From Oerskovia rustica (GTDB taxonomy: Bacteria; Actinomycetota; Actinomycetes; Actinomycetales; Cellulomonadaceae): a stretch of DNA of 35,833 nucleotides. Position numbers and translations under genes: made by a program. The notes under the pieces were generated by a model. That model was not told the DNA's origin. It made no database searches and saw nothing but the letters and a program-made list of their open reading frames with translations. The first letter of the stretch is position 1. Every line of letters starts with the position of its first letter. This document shows positions 16,590-27,160 of the stretch, piece after piece. The stretch covers positions 138,581 through 174,413 of the forward strand of contig NZ_JACSQQ010000002.1 in NCBI RefSeq assembly GCF_014836555.1. Direction: 5' to 3'.

Positions 16590-17050
16590 TGAGCACCACG
16601 AGCACCAGCTCTCCCCTCGCGGCCCCCCGCGACCCGTACAAGCGCCAGAAGTCCACGCGCTCGAACTACGAGCTGTACAGCTGGGTCTTCATGCGCGCCT
16701 CGGGCGTCGTGCTGATCGTCCTGATCTTCGGTCACCTCTTCGTGAACCTCATGGTCGGCGAGGGCGTCCACGCGATCGACTTCGGCTTCGTCGCCGGCAA
16801 GTGGGCCTCGCCGTTCTGGCAGGTCTGGGACCTGCTGATGCTGTGGCTCGCGATGATCCACGGCACCAACGGCGTGCGCACGATCATCAACGACTACGCG
16901 CAGCGGGACGGCACGCGCCTCGTGCTCAAGCTCGCGCTGTACCTCGCGTTCGTGGTCGTCACCGTGCTCGGCACGCTCGTGGTCTTCACGTTCGACCCGT
17001 GCCCCCCGAACGCCCTGGACTACCAGCTCCCGTCGTTCTGCCCCGCCTGA
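16589..17050 (+). CDS. sdhD: Succinate dehydrogenase hydrophobic membrane anchor subunit
   Basis: A 153-residue second membrane anchor of complex II. A polar N-terminus of about 25 residues is followed by three helices. '[12 protein letters not shown]' and '[17 protein letters not shown]' carry the His residues expected near heme and the quinone pocket. The ATG shares its A with the sdhC stop codon (TGATG), so translation is coupled. A longer in-frame reading that starts inside sdhC is rejected. The C-terminal tail contains two Cys ('[18 protein letters not shown]'), which may form an extracytoplasmic disulfide; that is a guess. Confidence 0.93.
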   Translation: MSTTSTSSPLAAPRDPYKRQKSTRSNYELYSWVFMRASGVVLIVLIFGHLFVNLMVGEGVHAIDFGFVAGKWASPFWQVWDLLMLWLAMIHGTNGVRTIINDYAQRDGTRLVLKLALYLAFVVVTVLGTLVVFTFDPCPPNALDYQLPSFCPA

Positions 17051-17133
17051 CGGCCCTGCCGGCCGACGGTCCCCCAGCCGCCGACCGACAGCCCCGTCCC
17101 CTTTCCCACTCGTCACAGGAGGCATCGACACCG

Positions 17134-18966
17134 ATGCAAACCCATCAGTACGACGTCGTCATCGTCGGAGCAGGCGGCGCCGGCATGCGCGCGGCACTGG
17201 AGTCGTCCGGCAAGGTCCGCACGGCGGTCATCTCGAAGCTCTACCCCACCCGGTCCCACACCGGCGCGGCGCAGGGCGGCATGTGCGCCGCCCTCGCGAA
17301 CGTCGAGGAGGACAACTGGGAGTGGCACACGTTCGACACGGTCAAGGGCGGCGACTACCTCGTCGACCAGGACGCCGCGGAGATCATGGCCAAGGAGGCC
17401 ATCGACGCGGTGCTCGACCTCGAGCGCATGGGCCTGCCGTTCAACCGCACCCCCGAGGGCAAGATCGACCAGCGCCGCTTCGGCGGGCACACGCGCAACC
17501 ACGGCGAGGCCGCGGTCCGCCGCTCGTGCTACGCCGCGGACCGTACGGGTCACATGATCCTCCAGACGCTCTACCAGAACTGCGTCAAGCAGAACGTCGA
17601 GTTCTTCAACGAGTTCTACGTCCTGGACCTCATCACGGACCACGACCTCGCGGCCGAGGACGTGCCGGACGGCGAGCAGGTCAACGCGACGGGCGTCGTC
17701 GCCTACGACCTCGCGACGGGCGAGATCCACGTCTTCCAGGCCAAGGCGATCATCTTCGCCACGGGCGGCGCAGGCAAGATCTTCAAGACGACGTCGAACG
17801 CGCACACCCTCACCGGTGACGGCATGGCGCTCGCCTACCGCCGCGGTCTCCCGCTCGAGGACATGGAGTTCTTCCAGTTCCACCCGACGGGCCTCGCAGG
17901 ACTGGGCATCCTCCTGTCGGAGGCAGCCCGTGGTGAGGGCGGCATCCTGCGCAACGGCGAGGGCGAGCGCTTCATGGAGCGCTACGCCCCGACCATCAAG
18001 GACCTCGCGCCGCGCGACATCGTCGCCCGCTCGATGGCGAACGAGGTCCGCGAGGGCCGCGGCGCCGGGCCGAACAAGGACTACGTCCTGCTCGACCTCA
18101 CGCACCTCGAGCCCGCGCACATCGACGCCAAGCTGCCGGACATCACGGAGTTCGCGCGCACGTACCTCGGCATCGAGCCCTACACGGAGCCCGTGCCCGT
18201 CTACCCCACGGCGCACTACGCCATGGGCGGTATCCCGACCAACGTCGGCGGCGAGGTGCTCCGCGACGGCCACAACGTCGTGCGCGGCCTGTACGCGGCC
18301 GGCGAGGTCGCGTGCGTCTCGGTCCACGGATCGAACCGCCTCGGCACCAACTCGCTCCTCGACATCAACGTGTTCGGCAAGCGCGCCGGCCGCGAGGCCG
18401 CGAGGTACGCCGCGACGGCCGAGTACCGCGAGCTCCCCGAGAACCCTGCGGCCGCCGTGATCGCGCAGCTCGACGAGATGCGCAACCGGCCCGACGGCGA
18501 GCGCGTGGCCGACGTCCGCAAGGCGCTCCAGGAGACCATGGACGCCAACGCCCAGGTGTTCCGCACGGGCGAGTCGCTCGACCAGGCGCTCTCGGACATC
18601 CGCACCCTCCAGGACCGCTACCGCAACGTCTCGGTCCAGGACAAGGGACGCCTGTTCAACACGGACCTCCTCGAGGCCATCGAGCTGGGCTTCCTGCTCG
18701 ACATCGCCGAGGTCACGGTCATCGCCGCGATCAACCGCAAGGAGTCGCGCGGCGGTCACTACCGCGAGGACTTCCCGAACCGCGACGACGCCAACTACAT
18801 GCTCCACACGATGGCCTACCGTCGCCCCACCTCCGCCGGCGACACCGCCGACGGTCACGTCGACGGCTACTTCGACCACGTCGAGGAGTTCGATTCCTAC
18901 AAGATCGTGCTGGGTTCCAAGCCCGTCACCCAGACCCGGTACGAGCCCATGGAGCGTAAGTACTGA
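17134..18966 (+). CDS. sdhA: Succinate dehydrogenase flavoprotein subunit
   Basis: A 610-residue catalytic subunit that oxidises succinate to fumarate. The dinucleotide fold '[16 protein letters not shown]' opens the protein. The covalent FAD ligand His42 is in '[12 protein letters not shown]'. The substrate-binding residues and catalytic Arg lie in '[15 protein letters not shown]' and '[13 protein letters not shown]', and the C-terminal helical domain ends with 'RYEPMERKY'. Length and motifs are typical. The ATG at 17134 is preceded by AGGAGG at about 11 bases. The 83-base gap after sdhD holds only this ribosome site. The stop overlaps the sdhB start by one base. Confidence 0.97.
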   Translation: MQTHQYDVVIVGAGGAGMRAALESSGKVRTAVISKLYPTRSHTGAAQGGMCAALANVEEDNWEWHTFDTVKGGDYLVDQDAAEIMAKEAIDAVLDLERMGLPFNRTPEGKIDQRRFGGHTRNHGEAAVRRSCYAADRTGHMILQTLYQNCVKQNVEFFNEFYVLDLITDHDLAAEDVPDGEQVNATGVVAYDLATGEIHVFQAKAIIFATGGAGKIFKTTSNAHTLTGDGMALAYRRGLPLEDMEFFQFHPTGLAGLGILLSEAARGEGGILRNGEGERFMERYAPTIKDLAPRDIVARSMANEVREGRGAGPNKDYVLLDLTHLEPAHIDAKLPDITEFARTYLGIEPYTEPVPVYPTAHYAMGGIPTNVGGEVLRDGHNVVRGLYAAGEVACVSVHGSNRLGTNSLLDINVFGKRAGREAARYAATAEYRELPENPAAAVIAQLDEMRNRPDGERVADVRKALQETMDANAQVFRTGESLDQALSDIRTLQDRYRNVSVQDKGRLFNTDLLEAIELGFLLDIAEVTVIAAINRKESRGGHYREDFPNRDDANYMLHTMAYRRPTSAGDTADGHVDGYFDHVEEFDSYKIVLGSKPVTQTRYEPMERKY

Positions 18967-19739
18967 TGACTGCCACACTCGAAGCCCCTGCCGGTTCTGA
19001 GAAGACCGAGGTCGGCGCCGTGCCCTCCTTCGAGGTCACGATCAAGCTCCGCCGCTACAACCCCGAGTCCGAGCACGGGGACGACGCGTACTGGGAGGAG
19101 TACACGGTCCTGGCCCACGGCACGGACCGCGTGCTCGACGCCCTGCACAAGATCAAGTGGGAGCACGACGGCTCGCTGACGTTCCGTCGCTCGTGCGCGC
19201 ACGGGATCTGCGGCTCGGACGCGATGCGGATCAACGGCCGCAACCGCCTGGCCTGCAAGACGCTGCTCAAGGACGTCAACCCGGACAAGCCGATCACCGT
19301 CGAGCCCATCAAGGGCCTGCCGGTCATCAAGGACCTGGTCGTCGACATGGAGCCGTTCTTCGCCTCCTACCGCGAGATCATGCCGTTCCTCATCACCTCG
19401 GGGAACGAGCCCAGCAAGGAGCGGCTGCAGTCGGCCGAGCAGCGCGAGCGGTTCGACGACACGACCAAGTGCATCCTGTGCGCGGCGTGCACGTCGTCCT
19501 GCCCCGTGTTCTGGACCGACGGTCAGTACTTCGGCCCCGCGGCGATCGTCAACGCCCACCGCTTCATCTTCGACTCGCGCGACGAGGGAGCGGCCCAGCG
19601 CCTGGAGATCCTCAACGACAAGGAAGGCGTGTGGCGCTGCCGCACGACCTTCAACTGCACCGAGGCGTGCCCTCGTGGCATCGAGGTCACCAAGGCGATC
19701 CAGGAGGTCAAGCGCGCGATGATCACCCGCGCGTTCTGA
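18966..19739 (+). CDS. sdhB: Succinate dehydrogenase iron-sulfur subunit
   Basis: A 257-residue electron-transfer subunit with all three clusters. The [2Fe-2S] ligands are Cys77, Cys82, Asp85 and Cys97 in 'SCAHGICGSDAMRI...LAC'; an Asp at the third position is also known in E. coli SdhB. The ferredoxin-like half has 'CILCAACTSSCPVFW' for the [4Fe-4S] cluster and 'FNCTEACPRGIEV', which completes the [3Fe-4S] ligands. It starts within the sdhA stop (TGATG) and ends the operon in front of a strong hairpin. Confidence 0.97.
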   Translation: MTATLEAPAGSEKTEVGAVPSFEVTIKLRRYNPESEHGDDAYWEEYTVLAHGTDRVLDALHKIKWEHDGSLTFRRSCAHGICGSDAMRINGRNRLACKTLLKDVNPDKPITVEPIKGLPVIKDLVVDMEPFFASYREIMPFLITSGNEPSKERLQSAEQRERFDDTTKCILCAACTSSCPVFWTDGQYFGPAAIVNAHRFIFDSRDEGAAQRLEILNDKEGVWRCRTTFNCTEACPRGIEVTKAIQEVKRAMITRAF

Positions 19740-19758
19740 CACGCCTCCCTGCACTGCC

Positions 19759-19797
19759 CGACGGCGGTCCCCGGCTCTCGCCGGTGGGCCGCCGTCG
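19759..19797. terminator. Bidirectional terminator between sdhB and the YihY gene
   Basis: A 12-bp stem with a single T-G wobble (19759-19770 with 19786-19797), enclosing an inner CCGG/CCGG stem. It lies between two convergent genes (sdhB ends at 19739, the YihY gene at 19810), so it can serve both. Confidence 0.7.
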
Positions 19798-19809
19798 GCG
19801 TTCGGCGGC

Positions 19810-20985
19810 TCAGAGCCTGACGGACACCCGGGGCTCCCGCCCCCGGCGGACCCCGCGGACCAGGGGACTCCAGGGATAGCCGTACCCGGCCCCTCGACGG
19901 ACGCGCGCCTCGAGCCGCTCGTCCTGCTCCGCCTCGGCCTGCTCGCGCAGCTCGTCCGCGGTCGGCTGCGCGGGCGGGTCCGCGATCCACGCCGCGACCA
20001 TGAGCAGGATCCGGGTGACGAAGTTGGCCAGCAGGAGGATCGTCACGAACGTGGCGAACGAGCCCAGCAGCGCGTTGCGCGACGAGCTGCCCACGATGAT
20101 GCTCGTCCCGAGGTAGCGCAGCACCCCGAAGGCCGCAGCCGCCGTCATGGCGCCGATGTACAGGTCCTTGCGCGGCGGACGTACGCCCGCGACGAAGCGG
20201 ACGATGAGCAGGACCACGATCGCGTCGAAGACGAGCCCGACGAGGATGCCGCCCACGGGCACCAGGACGGCCGCCAGGACGCCGTCGCCGAAGATCGTCG
20301 CCCCGAGGCTCTGGACCACGACCGTCGCGGCCGCGGAGATCACCACGCTGATCCCCAGCACGGCGAACCCGCCCAGCTCGCGCAGCTTGGACAGCACCGG
20401 GTTCTGACCGACGTTCGTGAGCGAGAACATCGCCCGGGTCGAGGTGCGCAGCGCCGCCATGAAGGAGATCGCGCTGAAGAGCAGCACGAACACCGCGATG
20501 ATGCTCGACAGGTCGAAGCCACGGTCGAGGATCAGCTGGTCGGGCGAGATGATCCCGCTGCTGCCGTCCCCGGTGTCGATGAGCCCCGGGATCGCCTTGT
20601 CGATCTGCGCGAAGATCTCGTCGCGCAGCTCCTCCCGGTTGCCCAGGAAGGCCATGAAGGCCGTGTAGAAGATCGTCAGCCCGGCGAACAGGGAGAACAG
20701 GGCCGAGTAGGCCATGCCGCCGCACAGGAGGGCTCCGCGCTGGACCCCGTACTGCGCGAGCGCACGAGCCGGTCGGGTCGTGTTCCACCAGGCCTGGAGC
20801 CCCTTGGCACGGGCTGTCAGGCGAGCGACCGTCCCGGGGACGTCCGAGGCACCGTCGTCGGGCGCGGTGCGGGGCGTGCGGGCATGCGGTGTGCTGGTCT
20901 TCCGGGCGTCGGAGGATGGGCCGTCACGGCCCGGACGTGCGGTCCCGGCCCTACGAACGGGTGCCGGGGTGGTTGCCTGGGTCAT
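19810..20985 (-). CDS. YihY/BrkB family inner-membrane protein
   Basis: A 391-residue integral membrane protein of the YihY (formerly 'ribonuclease BN') family, with about six helices. A basic N-terminal tail of about 75 residues leads to 'CGGMAYSALFSLFAGLTIFYTAFMAF', the family's 'AAALAYYALFSLFPLL' region. 'ALRTSTRAMFSLTNV' and 'VTILLLANFVTRILLM' lie further on. The C-terminal 50 residues are charged and cytoplasmic. The ATG lacks a Shine-Dalgarno sequence; TAGGCT 6 bases upstream indicates a leaderless start. YihY is not a nuclease despite old names, and its function is unknown. A trpS-YihY neighbourhood also occurs in mycobacteria (recalled as Rv3335c/Rv3336c). Confidence 0.92.
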   Translation of the reverse strand: MTQATTPAPVRRAGTARPGRDGPSSDARKTSTPHARTPRTAPDDGASDVPGTVARLTARAKGLQAWWNTTRPARALAQYGVQRGALLCGGMAYSALFSLFAGLTIFYTAFMAFLGNREELRDEIFAQIDKAIPGLIDTGDGSSGIISPDQLILDRGFDLSSIIAVFVLLFSAISFMAALRTSTRAMFSLTNVGQNPVLSKLRELGGFAVLGISVVISAAATVVVQSLGATIFGDGVLAAVLVPVGGILVGLVFDAIVVLLIVRFVAGVRPPRKDLYIGAMTAAAAFGVLRYLGTSIIVGSSSRNALLGSFATFVTILLLANFVTRILLMVAAWIADPPAQPTADELREQAEAEQDERLEARVRRGAGYGYPWSPLVRGVRRGREPRVSVRL

Positions 20986-20991
20986 CGCCCG

Positions 20992-20997
20992 AGCCTA
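20992..20997 (-). promoter_or_regulatory. -10 box of the YihY gene, leaderless arrangement
   Basis: TAGGCT on the minus strand, 6 bases before the ATG at 20985. The rest of the promoter would overlap the end of the 2H phosphoesterase gene. Confidence 0.5.
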
Positions 20998-21014
20998 GAA
21001 GAGGACGGCGCGAC

Positions 21015-21565
21015 TCACGCGTCCGACAGCCCGATGAGGTCGAACCTGCGAGCCGGTCGCCACACGCCGTCGTCGCCGTGCTCGTACAGGTGGATACCCG
21101 TGACGTCGAACGCGGCCTCGAAGCCTGCCATCTCGTCGAAAGCGAGGTCGAGCGCCTCGTCGTCGACCTCGTGCGCGACCGTGACGTGCGGGTGGTAGTT
21201 GAAACGCAGCTCCTGGTCCAGGATCCCTGAACGCACGGCTCCCTCGAGCCCTTCGCACTCCGCGATCCCCTGCGCGACGACCACGAAGACCACGGGCGAG
21301 ACGGGACGGAACGTCCCCGAACCACGCAGGATGGCTCGGAACGGCGCCGCGTGCGCCGCGACGTGCTCCAGGTGGGCGTACACCTCGTCGAGGTCGGACT
21401 CGTCCACGACGGTCGGCCCGAGGAGGGTGATGTGCGGAGGGATGTCTCCCGCGAACGGGTCGCCGAACGCCGCCCGTGCTTCCTGGAGCGCGGTGCCGTA
21501 GGGCTCGGGGATCTCGATCGCGATACCGATCCGCACCTGGTGCGGACCCCGCTCGGGGAGGTTCA

Positions 21566-21566
<1 letters not shown>
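21015..21566 (-). CDS. 2'-5' RNA ligase family protein (2H phosphoesterase)
   Basis: A 183-residue cytoplasmic protein with the two H-x-T/S motifs of the 2H superfamily, 'PPHITLLGP' (about residues 43-51) and 'YHPHVTVAHEV' (about 123-133). These two His residues normally act on 2',3'-cyclic phosphates or 2'-5' linkages in RNA. Spacing of about 80 residues between them is normal. The ATG overlaps the trpS stop by one base (TGATG), so it is translated with trpS. Coupling to a tRNA synthetase gene hints at a role in RNA metabolism, but the substrate is unknown. Confidence 0.88.
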
Positions 21567-23057
<1,491 letters not shown>

Positions 23058-23063
23058 GCGGTC

Positions 23064-23069
23064 AGACTA
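23064..23069 (-). promoter_or_regulatory. -10 box of tatB embedded in the htrA stop codon
   Basis: TAGTCT on the minus strand; its first three bases are the TAG stop of htrA. The tatB GTG lies 6 bases downstream, the same spacing as in the other leaderless candidates here. Confidence 0.5.
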
Positions 23070-24638
23070 CTCGCTCGTGGCTTCGTCGAGCACGACACGG
23101 ACGTCGCGCTCCTGGTCCCCCGTGCGCACGCGCAGCGTCACGGTGTCCCCGGGCGCCTTGGCCCGGATCGCCACGATGAGCTCGTCGCTCAGGCTCACGG
23201 GCCGTCCGTCGATCGAGAGGATCACGTCACCCGCCTGGATCCCTGCCACGGCGGCAGGTCCGTCCGCCGTCACGGGGGCCTGCCCGCCCTGCGGCTCGGT
23301 CGTGACCTGGACGCCCTCACCCTGGTAGCGGGAGTCGAGCAGGACGCCGATCACCGGGTACGTGGCCGTACCGCTGGCCATGAGCTCCTGCGCGGTGCGC
23401 CGGGCCTGGTTCGAGGGGATCGCGAAGCCGAGCCCGATGCTCCCCGTCGCCGCGCCCGTGCCCGGTGGCTGCGCGATCGCCGAGTTCACCCCGACGACCT
23501 CCCCCGCACCGTTGACGAGCGGTCCGCCCGAGTTCCCGGGATTGATCGCGGCGTCCGTCTGGATGGCGTCGATGAACGCCGTCTCCGCCGAGTCGCCCGC
23601 GGCGACCGGCCGGTGCAGTGCGCTCACGATCCCCGTCGTGACCGTCCCGTTGAGTCCGAGCGGCGCACCGATCGCGACGACCGGGTCGCCGACGACGACC
23701 GCGTCGCTGTCGCCCAGCACGAGCGGAGTCAGCCCCGACTCGTCGACCTTGACGACCGCCAGGTCGTAGTCGGGGGTGCGGCCGACGATCTCGGCCGGAC
23801 GCTCGCTGCCGTCGGCGAAGAGCACCGTGACCTCGCCCCCCGCCGCACCGCCCGCGACCACGTGGTTGTTCGTGAGGATGAAGCCGTCCTCACGGATCAC
23901 GAAGCCCGACCCGGTCGAGACACCGTCCGCACCCTCGACCTGGAGCGAGACCACGCTCGGCAGCACGCTCGCCGCGACGGCCGCGACGGACCCTGCGGGT
24001 CGTTCCTCCCCCGGGGCCGTGCCCGCGGCCGGGAGGGAGACGTCCACGGGCCGACGGTCCGACCCGTCCACGATCCTGTCCGCTGCGACCCCTCCGACCG
24101 CCCCGGCGACCAGGGCCAGAGCCGCGATGCCGGCGACGGCCCCCGCGCCGAGCCCGCGCCGTCGTGACGGGGCGGGCGGCGCCTGCTGCTCGCCCCAGGG
24201 CTCGACGGGGGGAGCCGGCGGACCGACCTGCGGCTGCGGCGCAGGACGGTCTGGCTGCTGGGGGTGCTGTCCCGGTGGGTACACCCCGGGCCGGGCCACC
24301 TGGTACGACGGCGGGGGCGGGACCGGGGACTGTGGCCCCTGGGCGGCCCCGTAGCCCGCAAGCCCGGGGCGCGCGACCGGCAGCGGGCCGAGCGGCGCAC
24401 CGTAGGGTCGCGTGTCGTGCTGTCCGGTCACGGGGGCGGGCGGCACCGAGGCGTTCCTCTCGACCGGCACCGGCGCCGCAGGCGTCGACCGGTACGACGA
24501 CGGTGGCGCGAACGGGTTCCGGGGCTCCTGCGGCGGCGCCTCGCGGTGGTCGGACGCCTGCTGGGACGGTGCGGGCTCCGGCCGGGCGCCGTCCGGCTGC
24601 GGCTCCGCGGGTCCGGGCGCTGAGTCGTGTGCGGTCAT
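23067..24638 (-). CDS. htrA: HtrA/DegP-like membrane-anchored serine protease with PDZ domain
   Basis: A 523-residue envelope quality-control protease. A Pro/Gln-rich cytoplasmic tail (residues 1-158) precedes one membrane helix (about 163-186) and an extracytoplasmic trypsin-like domain. The complete triad is His259 ('ILTNNHVV'), Asp292 ('DYDLAVVKV') and Ser370 ('NPGNSGGPLV'). A PDZ domain fills about residues 410-523 ('AAVAGIQAGDVILSIDGRPV'). The ATG at 24638 overlaps the anti-sigma stop by 4 bases. Being in the SigE operon, it should be induced by envelope stress. HtrA can also degrade or process RseA-type regulators, known in the family and not shown here. Confidence 0.95.
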   Translation of the reverse strand: MTAHDSAPGPAEPQPDGARPEPAPSQQASDHREAPPQEPRNPFAPPSSYRSTPAAPVPVERNASVPPAPVTGQHDTRPYGAPLGPLPVARPGLAGYGAAQGPQSPVPPPPSYQVARPGVYPPGQHPQQPDRPAPQPQVGPPAPPVEPWGEQQAPPAPSRRRGLGAGAVAGIAALALVAGAVGGVAADRIVDGSDRRPVDVSLPAAGTAPGEERPAGSVAAVAASVLPSVVSLQVEGADGVSTGSGFVIREDGFILTNNHVVAGGAAGGEVTVLFADGSERPAEIVGRTPDYDLAVVKVDESGLTPLVLGDSDAVVVGDPVVAIGAPLGLNGTVTTGIVSALHRPVAAGDSAETAFIDAIQTDAAINPGNSGGPLVNGAGEVVGVNSAIAQPPGTGAATGSIGLGFAIPSNQARRTAQELMASGTATYPVIGVLLDSRYQGEGVQVTTEPQGGQAPVTADGPAAVAGIQAGDVILSIDGRPVSLSDELIVAIRAKAPGDTVTLRVRTGDQERDVRVVLDEATSE

Positions 24639-25639
24639 GGGGTGCCCAAGGCTCCTGTCATGGTCGTCCATCCCCGGGAGATGCGGGCCGGGACCCCCGC
24701 GTCGAAGTCGTGCGCCGGGAACGTCGCGACGAACGCGGCGAGGACCTCCTTGCGAGCCTCGGCCACCACGTCGATCACCGTGTCCCCAGCCTGCCACACG
24801 ACGTGCCACGGCTCGTCGGACAGGACGTAGACGGCGCGCCCGTCGAACCCCTCGGACCGCGTCAGCGACGTGGTGTCCAGCCGCCCCACCTGCTCGCGTA
24901 CCACGATCGTCCCCTCGGGCCCCGCGAGATCGACCTGCAGGACGTCCCTGTCGTCCCCGACGAGGTGGACGCCCGTCACGTCGAACCCCTCGAGGATCCC
25001 CGAGGGGCTCGTCCAGCCGTGGTCGGCCATCCACGCGAGCGCCGCGGAGTCGACCAGGTCCATCGAGTCGGTGGAGGCTGCGGCCGAGGCGCTGGTCCCC
25101 GACCCGCCGGCCGTGGGACGCACCGGCACCAGGCCGGGGTCCGTCGCGTCCTGCGCGTCGTCCCCCGCCTGCGCGAGGAGCGTCAGCGGGGCCGCGACGT
25201 GCCGGTCGGGCACCACGAGCGGACGGTCACCGAGCGTGAACAACGCGACCGCGAGGACTGCGAGACCGCTCGACGCCGCGACGACCGTCCGACGCGAGCG
25301 CCGCCGTCGGGCGTGAGCCACGAAGTCCCCCGTGAGGGCGTCCCGCAGCGCGCCGGCCTCGGGCGCCGCAGCCCACGGGTCGCGGGCGGGCGGCCCCTGC
25401 CGCAGCGGGTCCCCCTGCGCCGCAGGGATCTCCGACGAGAGCGCCAGCAGGCGGGAGGTCAGGTCCGTGGTGGGCAGGACGTCGCGCGCGCACGAGAGCC
25501 GCTTGCGCACCGCGCGCGCCACCGCGAGCTCCGCGGCGCACTGGTCGCAGCCCGCGACGTGCGTCAGCGCGCGCTCGCGCGTGGCCGGTGAGAGCTGGTC
25601 GTCGGCGAGGGCGCTGACGAGGGTCCCGAGGTGCGTCAT
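24635..25639 (-). CDS. rseA: RseA-like anti-sigma factor with a large extracytoplasmic domain
   Basis: A 334-residue single-span anti-sigma factor for the SigE encoded just upstream. The N-terminal zinc-binding anti-sigma motif is H-x3-C-x2-C: His27, Cys31, Cys34. A Pro/Ala linker and a basic stop lead to a membrane helix at about 118-137. About 195 extracytoplasmic residues follow, with a beta-rich part ('[20 protein letters not shown]', '[19 protein letters not shown]') reminiscent of RseB/MucB-type sensors. The mycobacterial counterpart is much shorter (about 150 residues as I recall), so this one may combine an anti-sigma and a sensor module. The ATG overlaps the sigE stop by 4 bases (ATGA). 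Confidence 0.88.
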   Translation of the reverse strand: MTHLGTLVSALADDQLSPATRERALTHVAGCDQCAAELAVARAVRKRLSCARDVLPTTDLTSRLLALSSEIPAAQGDPLRQGPPARDPWAAAPEAGALRDALTGDFVAHARRRRSRRTVVAASSGLAVLAVALFTLGDRPLVVPDRHVAAPLTLLAQAGDDAQDATDPGLVPVRPTAGGSGTSASAAASTDSMDLVDSAALAWMADHGWTSPSGILEGFDVTGVHLVGDDRDVLQVDLAGPEGTIVVREQVGRLDTTSLTRSEGFDGRAVYVLSDEPWHVVWQAGDTVIDVVAEARKEVLAAFVATFPAHDFDAGVPARISRGWTTMTGALGTP

Positions 25640-26280
25640 GGTCCCCCCGGGGCGGTGTGCGCCGCGAGCGCGGCGAGCTCGTCGACGGCGGAGTCCGCCG
25701 AGAGCACGGAACCGGCGTCGCTCCCGGGGCGCTCGGACGGGTCGCGGTGGGGCAGGGCCGCACGGAGCTGGGTGCGGGCGCGGTGGATGCGTGAGCGCAC
25801 CGTGCCCAGCTTGATCCCGAGCGTGACCGCGATCTCCTCGTAGCTCAGCCCCTCGATGTCGCACAGCACGACCGCCGCCCGGTACTCCGGAGACAGGGCG
25901 TCGAGCGCCCGCTGTACGTCGTGGTCGAGGTTCGTGTGCTCGTACCCTCGCTCCGGGTGGGTCATCTCACCGGTGGCCGGGTACTGCGCCGAGTCGTCGC
26001 CCATGGCCTCCATCCGGATGCGCTGCTTGCGCCGGACCTGGTCGAGGAACAGGTTGGTCGTGATGCGGTGGAGCCAGCCCTCGAACGTCCCGGGCGTATA
26101 GCTCGACAACGAGCGGAACACCCGGATGAAGGTCTCCTGGGTCAGGTCCTCGGCGTCGTGCTGGTTCCCCGTCAGGCGGTACGCCAGCCTGTACACGCGC
26201 GCGGAGTGCTCCCGCACGATCTGGTCCCACGAGGGGGGCGTCCAGGGCTGGGCACTCACGTCACTGCTCACACGGTCCAT
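25636..26280 (-). CDS. sigE: ECF RNA polymerase sigma factor SigE
   Basis: A 214-residue extracytoplasmic-function sigma factor. Region 2 spans about residues 20-90 ('[29 protein letters not shown]', -10 recognition). Region 4 spans about 130-180 ('[29 protein letters not shown]' and '[18 protein letters not shown]', -35 recognition helix-turn-helix). An Ala/Ser-rich tail of about 30 residues follows. The operon sigE-rseA-htrA and the divergent O-methyltransferase match the mycobacterial SigE locus. A GGAAC/CGTT promoter directly upstream indicates autoregulation. The ATG at 26280 follows an AGGGG ribosome site. Confidence 0.95.
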   Translation of the reverse strand: MDRVSSDVSAQPWTPPSWDQIVREHSARVYRLAYRLTGNQHDAEDLTQETFIRVFRSLSSYTPGTFEGWLHRITTNLFLDQVRRKQRIRMEAMGDDSAQYPATGEMTHPERGYEHTNLDHDVQRALDALSPEYRAAVVLCDIEGLSYEEIAVTLGIKLGTVRSRIHRARTQLRAALPHRDPSERPGSDAGSVLSADSAVDELAALAAHTAPGGP

Positions 26281-26291
26281 TGTCCCCTCTC

Positions 26292-26317
26292 AACGTCGCG
26301 GGACCCGCATCCGTTCC
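26292..26317 (-). promoter_or_regulatory. SigE-type (ECF) autoregulatory promoter
   Basis: On the minus strand GGAAC (26313-26317) is followed after exactly 17 bases by CGTT (26292-26295), which fits the ECF SigE/SigR-class consensus GGAAC-N16-18-CGTT. Transcription would start a few bases before the AGGGG ribosome site of sigE. The sequence match is direct; recognition by SigE is inferred. Confidence 0.75.
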
Positions 26318-26401
26318 CGCTCGCGCCGGGACGTCGACACGACGTGCACGAAACCTCCCCCCGAACGCGCTCCAGCCAGCGCTTCGGGGCCCTTCGACCG
26401 G

Positions 26402-26407
26402 TACGAT
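26402..26407 (+). promoter_or_regulatory. Candidate -10 box for the O-methyltransferase gene
   Basis: TACGAT on the plus strand, about 85 bases before the proposed translation start. No clear -35 element is visible at 17 bases. The region 26281-26496 otherwise contains only the sigE promoter. Confidence 0.35.
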
Positions 26408-26496
26408 CGCATCACCTGCACCGCGCGGGGCCGCCGCACCACAGCAGTCCGTCCGGGTCACCGGAGACACGCGGTGCCCAAGACCAGGAGGGCCCT

Positions 26497-27147
26497 ATCA
26501 CCACCGACATCGGCCGGACCAACGCCAAGGCGTCGAGCTGGACCTACTGCGAGGAGTTCGTGCCGGAGGACGACGTCCTCCTGCGCGCTCGTGAGCGTGC
26601 CGCCGAGCTGGGTTGCCCCGCCGTCCTGCCCGGCGTGGGCGCCGTCCTCCAGGCCCTCGCCGCGGCCCTCGCCGCCCGTGCCGTCGTCGAGATCGGCACG
26701 GGCACGGGGGTCGCCTCCCTCTGGCTGCTCCGGGGGATGCCCGAGGACGGTGTCCTGACCACGATCGACGTCGAGGTCGAGCACCAGCGGGCCGCCAAGG
26801 ACGCGTTCGCCGAGGCCGGGATCCGCGCGACGCGCACCCGGACCATCCCCGGTCGGGCGAGCGACGTGCTCCCCCGGCTCACCGACGGCGCCTACGACCT
26901 CGTGCTCGTCGGGGCCGACCGGCACAGCTATCCCGAGTACGTCGAGCAGGCGTTGCGTCTCCTGCGACCGGGCGGGATCGTGGCCGTCGACGGGGCGCTC
27001 GTGGGCGACCGCGTCGCGGACCCGGCGCGGCGCGACGAGGTCACGGCCATCGTCCGCGAGGTCGGTCGCTCCCTGCGTGCCGACGAGCGGGTCCTGCCGG
27101 CCATGATCCCCAGCGGCGACGGGCTCCTGCTGGGCGTCCGGCGGTAG
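26497..27147 (+). CDS. O-methyltransferase (Rv1220c-like), apparent ATC start
   Basis: A 216-residue SAM-dependent class I methyltransferase. The SAM motif 'VVEIGTGTGVASLWLL' is near residue 65. 'TTIDVEVEHQRAAKDAFAEAG' holds the acidic ribose-binding residue, 'YDLVLVGADRHSYPEY' is motif II, and 'LLRPGGIVAVDGALVGDRVADP' is typical of the catechol-O-methyltransferase-like group. Homologues I recall begin Met-Thr-Thr-Asp and then reach a conserved Ser-Trp-x-Tyr. Here the codon in that place is ATC at 26497, 5 bases after a perfect AGGAGG. No in-frame ATG, GTG or TTG lies near; a GTG at 26344 would add 51 poorly conserved residues. The gene is divergent from sigE, as in mycobacteria. The substrate is unknown. 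Confidence 0.85.
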   Translation: MTTDIGRTNAKASSWTYCEEFVPEDDVLLRARERAAELGCPAVLPGVGAVLQALAAALAARAVVEIGTGTGVASLWLLRGMPEDGVLTTIDVEVEHQRAAKDAFAEAGIRATRTRTIPGRASDVLPRLTDGAYDLVLVGADRHSYPEYVEQALRLLRPGGIVAVDGALVGDRVADPARRDEVTAIVREVGRSLRADERVLPAMIPSGDGLLLGVRR

Positions 27148-27160
27148 CGCACACGACGAG

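Noticed and set aside
17113-18978. A long minus-strand open frame of about 620 codons opposite sdhA
   Set aside because: It is a shadow of a real, motif-complete sdhA. Its translation is rich in Arg/Val/Asp/His without domains, as expected for the antisense of GC-rich codons.
19190-19260. Missing third Cys of the SdhB [2Fe-2S] cluster (Asp85)
   Set aside because: Asp at this position is a known natural ligand, as in E. coli SdhB, so it is not a defect.
25921-26496. N-terminal extension of the O-methyltransferase across the start of sigE
   Set aside because: It would run antisense through sigE, has no conserved sequence and would ignore the perfect ribosome site at 26486-26491.
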